Made by a program: the position numbers and the translations under genes | Assembly: GCA_963767245.1 (NCBI GenBank) | Contig: CAVYDG010000004.1 | Location: 62,001-126,000, forward strand | Reading direction: 5' to 3' | DNA: 64,000 nucleotides | Source of the DNA: Roseiarcus sp963767245 | GTDB taxonomy: Bacteria > Pseudomonadota > Alphaproteobacteria > Rhizobiales > Beijerinckiaceae | Part shown: positions 61,088-64,000 of the stretch, in pieces | How the letters are laid out: each line of letters begins with the position of its first letter | How positions within the stretch are numbered: the stretch's first letter is position 1 | Notes under the pieces: model-generated | What the model saw: the letters and a program-made list of their open reading frames with translations, nothing else | The model's database searches: none | Told to the model about the DNA's origin: nothing

Positions 61088-63745
61088 CTAGCCGAGGCTC
61101 CGGGTCACGATCTCGCGCACATCCGGCGACAGTGAAGGCTGGGCGGCGATGCGCCTTAGCATCGCCTCGGCCTGGCCGCGGCGGACCTCCTCGAGCGAGC
61201 GCCAGGACCGCATCGCGGTCAAAAGCCGGGCGGAGATCTGCGGATTGGTCGGGTCGAGAAAGACGACCACCTCTTCGAGCAGCGCGAACCCCGCCCCGTC
61301 GGATCGATTGAACTGCGTCTGATTGGCGGCGAACCCACCGATCAGGGCCCGCACGCGGTTGGGATTGGCGAGCGAGAAACCGCGGTGATTCATCAGCGCG
61401 CGGACCCGGTCCAACGTCTCGCGCTCGGGAATGAGCGCCTGGAGCCCGAACCATTTGTCGAGAATCAGCGGCTCGATCGCATAGCGCCGGCCGAAAGCGT
61501 CGAGCGCGTGCTCGCGCGCGTCGTCCGGGTTGAAGGCGATGGCCGCAAGCGCGCCGAGGCGTTCGGTCATATTGTCGGCGCCGGCGAGCTGGCGGCGGGC
61601 GAGCTCCAGGCCCTGGATCGCGTCGCCGTCGATGAACAGGCTGAGGGCGACGTTGCGAAGCGCGCGGCGGCCGGCGGCGGCGGCGGCGGGGCTGAACGGT
61701 GAGGAATCGGCGAGTCCGGCGTGCAAGGCGGCGAGCGCGCCGGCATTGGCGCGCCCGAGCGCGCCGCGCAGGGTCTTGCGCGCGACATAGATCGCGTCTG
61801 GATCGACGTCCCGGCCAATTTCGCGCGCGATATCGGCTTCCGTCGGCAGGCTCATCGCGAGCGCCGCGAACGCGTGATCGATCCGGCCGGCGCGGGCGTC
61901 CTCGATCAGCGTCCCGAACGCGCCCGCCAGCGCCCCGTCGCGCTCGGGCGCGCGGCCGGCGCGAATGGCAACCACGCCGCGGATGAGAACGCGGGTCGCG
62001 AGGCTCTGGAGCGATTGCCAGCGGTTGAAGTTGTCGCTGTCATGCCGCGAGAGGACGATCAAATCCTCTTCCGTCAGGTCGTCGTCCACCCGCACCGGGG
62101 CGGAAAAGCCGCGCAGGAACGATAGCGTGGGCCGCTGAGGCACATCGCGAAAGACGATCGATCGCCGCTCGTCCTTGAGTTCGAACACGCCGGTCGCGAG
62201 TTCGCCGGCGCTCGCGTCGGACGAGGCGAGCGGCAGGTCGCCGCCATTGGGGCCGATCAGGCCGAGCGCGAGCGGCATCGCCGCCGGCGCCTTGACGGTT
62301 TGTCCGGGCGTCGGCGCGAGCGACTGGGCGAGATCGAGCCGATAGGTCTTGGTCTCCGGGTCATAGGCGCTGCGAACCGTGACCTTCGGCGTGCCGGCCT
62401 GACTGTACCAGCGCATGAAGAGGCTCAGATCGCGGCCGGAAACCTTCTCGAAACAGCCGATGAAATCCTCGACCGTGGCCGCATGGCCGTCGAAGCGGGC
62501 GAAGTAAAGGTCCATACCTGAGCGGAACGTCTTGGCGCCGATCAGGCGCTTCAGCATCCGGATGACCTCAGCGCCTTTCTGGTAGACGGTCGCGGTGTAG
62601 AAATTATTGATCTCGTGGTAGATCTCGGGCCGGACGTTGTGCGCCAGCGGCCCGGCGTCCTCGGGGAACTGCGCCGCCCGCAACATGCGCACGTCGCCGA
62701 TGCGCTCGACCGGCGCGGAGCGCATGTCGCCCGAAAATTCCTGGTCGCGGAACACGGTCAGCCCCTCTTTGAGGCAGAGCTGGAACCAGTCCCGGCAGGT
62801 CACGCGGTTGCCGGTCCAGTTGTGAAAATACTCGTGGGCGATGACGCCCTCGATGCCCGCGTAATCGTCATCGGTCGCCGTCTCCGGCGAGGCGAGGACG
62901 TATTTGTCGTTGAAGACGTTGAGGCCCTTGTTCTCCATTGCGCCCATATTGAAATCGGACACAGCGACGATGTTGAAGACGTCGAGATCGTATTCGCGCC
63001 CGTACGCCTGCTCGTCCCAGGCCATCGACCGCTTGAGCGCGTCCATCGCATAGTGGGCGCGGTCCTCGCGGCCGTGCTCGACATAGATCCCAAGCGCGAC
63101 CGTGCGGCCCGACGCGGTGACGAAGGAATCAGCGATATGGCCGAGATCGCCGGCGACCAGCGCGAACAGGTAGCACGGCTTCTTGTGCGGATCGCGCCAA
63201 ACGGCGAAGTGGCGGCCGGGAAGGTCGGCCTCGCCCACGCTTTCGAGATTGCCATTGGAGAGCAGGACCGGCGCCTCGGTCCGATCCGCCTCGAGCCGCA
63301 CCCGATAGGTCGAAAGCACGTCCGGCCGGTCGAGGAAATACGAAATGCGCCGGAAGCCCTCGGCCTCGCATTGGGTGCAATAGGCCAAACCGGTGCGATA
63401 GAGACCCATCAGCTTGGTGTTGGCGGCCGGATCGAGGCGGGTCTCGAGCTTGAGCTTGAACGGGCGCTGGGGCGGCCGCGGAAGCAGAAACTGCGACGGG
63501 CTCGCCTCGAAATCGGCGTCGTCGAGCCGCGCGCCGTCCAGCGTGGCGGCAATGAACAGGAGTTCGTCGCCGTCGAGCGCCAGCGGGGCGCCGTCCCGGC
63601 CAGCGGGATTGGGCCTGAGCGACAGGGTCGAGACGACGCGGGTCGCATGGATGTCAAGCGACACATCGAGCTCGACCATGTCGATGAAATAGTCGGGCGG
63701 ACGGTAATCGGCGAGACGAATGGGCTGTCCGACCGATGTGCGCAT
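61088..63745 (-). CDS. pepN: Aminopeptidase N (M1 family, alanyl aminopeptidase)
   Basis: 885 residues. Exopeptidase motif GAMEN (NMGAMENKGLNVFNDKY), zinc site HEYFHNWTGNRVTCRDWFQL with HExxH and later E in LKEGLTVFRD. Removes N-terminal residues from peptides in the cytoplasm. N-terminal beta domain and long helical C-terminal domain of DUF3458 type follow. The ATG at 63745 begins MRTSVGQPIRLADY; an upstream ATG (63760) adds five residues. Intact. Confidence 0.95.
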   Translation of the reverse strand: MRTSVGQPIRLADYRPPDYFIDMVELDVSLDIHATRVVSTLSLRPNPAGRDGAPLALDGDELLFIAATLDGARLDDADFEASPSQFLLPRPPQRPFKLKLETRLDPAANTKLMGLYRTGLAYCTQCEAEGFRRISYFLDRPDVLSTYRVRLEADRTEAPVLLSNGNLESVGEADLPGRHFAVWRDPHKKPCYLFALVAGDLGHIADSFVTASGRTVALGIYVEHGREDRAHYAMDALKRSMAWDEQAYGREYDLDVFNIVAVSDFNMGAMENKGLNVFNDKYVLASPETATDDDYAGIEGVIAHEYFHNWTGNRVTCRDWFQLCLKEGLTVFRDQEFSGDMRSAPVERIGDVRMLRAAQFPEDAGPLAHNVRPEIYHEINNFYTATVYQKGAEVIRMLKRLIGAKTFRSGMDLYFARFDGHAATVEDFIGCFEKVSGRDLSLFMRWYSQAGTPKVTVRSAYDPETKTYRLDLAQSLAPTPGQTVKAPAAMPLALGLIGPNGGDLPLASSDASAGELATGVFELKDERRSIVFRDVPQRPTLSFLRGFSAPVRVDDDLTEEDLIVLSRHDSDNFNRWQSLQSLATRVLIRGVVAIRAGRAPERDGALAGAFGTLIEDARAGRIDHAFAALAMSLPTEADIAREIGRDVDPDAIYVARKTLRGALGRANAGALAALHAGLADSSPFSPAAAAAGRRALRNVALSLFIDGDAIQGLELARRQLAGADNMTERLGALAAIAFNPDDAREHALDAFGRRYAIEPLILDKWFGLQALIPERETLDRVRALMNHRGFSLANPNRVRALIGGFAANQTQFNRSDGAGFALLEEVVVFLDPTNPQISARLLTAMRSWRSLEEVRRGQAEAMLRRIAAQPSLSPDVREIVTRSLG

Positions 63746-63780
63746 GGGCGGCCTTTCCAAGTCCTGGATGTTCTTGACGA

Positions 63781-64000
63781 TCAGGCCGGAGGCGAGCCTA
63801 CGATCGCGGTCGGCGTAACCGTCAACCCGTAACGACGCAAGGTCTTTTGCAGCGCCGGCCGTGGGGCTTCACCGCTGGTGAAGATCGCCCTTCCGCCATC
63901 CGCCGAAGGCGCCCCCGGCCTCGCTGCGCCGATCAGCGCGTCGAGACGGCGCGCGATCGCCGGCGCGGGATCGACGAAGCCCACCGGCCAGGGCGAAAGC
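63781..64000 (-). CDS. murI: Glutamate racemase, partial (5' end beyond the window)
   Basis: About 72 residues of the C-terminus: LSPWPVGFVDPAPAIARRLD then GRAIFTSGEAPRPALQKTLR. The first part fits the end of MurI, which makes D-glutamate for peptidoglycan (L/V-D-x-x-x-AIARR). The catalytic Cys residues lie outside the window. 35 bp from pepN on the same strand, so probably co-transcribed. Confidence 0.7.
   Translation of the reverse strand, partial: LSPWPVGFVDPAPAIARRLDALIGAARPGAPSADGGRAIFTSGEAPRPALQKTLRRYGLTVTPTAIVGSPPA

Overview
The window looks like the chromosome of a high-GC alphaproteobacterium of the order Hyphomicrobiales (Rhizobiales). Pointers are the rpsM-rpsK-rpoA-rplQ order, the ppiC-argJ-mutT neighbourhood, a DEDD-type IS1111 element sitting in a palindromic repeat, an RcGTA-like terminase and a PleC-like kinase. 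The genus cannot be fixed from the sequence alone.

Layout. 1-15,850 is housekeeping: an AEC permease, alanine dehydrogenase, a frameshifted amino-acid binding protein, xseB, a ParA-type ATPase, an HtrA protease (frameshifted), a choloylglycine-hydrolase-family enzyme, remnants of a divergent aldo/keto reductase-LysR pair, the rpsM-rpsK-rpoA-rplQ operon, and ppiC-argJ-mutT. 15,885-17,267 is an IS110-family (IS1111-type) element inserted in a REP-like palindrome. Its non-coding end carries what reads as a bridge RNA with guides matching both the target site and the element's own ends. 17,343-27,790 holds cytochrome c, xerC, an SDR epimerase, malic enzyme, a GH25 lysozyme-like lipoprotein, a polysaccharide deacetylase, an acyl-CoA ligase and small ORFs.

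27,863-46,617 is an 18.75-kb integrated element bounded by a 15-bp direct repeat, the right copy being the 3' end of tRNA-Leu(GAG). It has a tyrosine integrase next to the tRNA, a leftward phage-type operon (small and large terminase, then tape measure with tail lysozyme, no portal or capsid genes), a serine resolvase, an iteron-like repeat field beside a RepA-like ATPase, an IS21 insertion, an XRE regulator and a two-gene Fic toxin-antitoxin unit. It is either a decayed prophage or a satellite-like element.

46,857-57,300 follows with the Kup potassium transporter and a surface-polysaccharide locus broken by transposons. A sugar-phosphate nucleotidyltransferase is split by an IS427-type element (CTAG duplication) and an IS1595-type element (ACCGAGAG duplication); removing both restores its reading frame. 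A glycosyltransferase and an HD-domain protein follow, then a second IS427 copy in inverse orientation abutting another IS5-like element that carries a translationally coupled passenger gene. 57,594-64,000 returns to core genes: a double cold-shock-domain protein, a PAS histidine kinase, aminopeptidase N and the end of murI.

A property of the whole window is the large number of single-base frameshifts in otherwise intact genes (about a dozen). Most lie in short homopolymers, so assembly or sequencing error is at least as likely as gene decay for the core genes.
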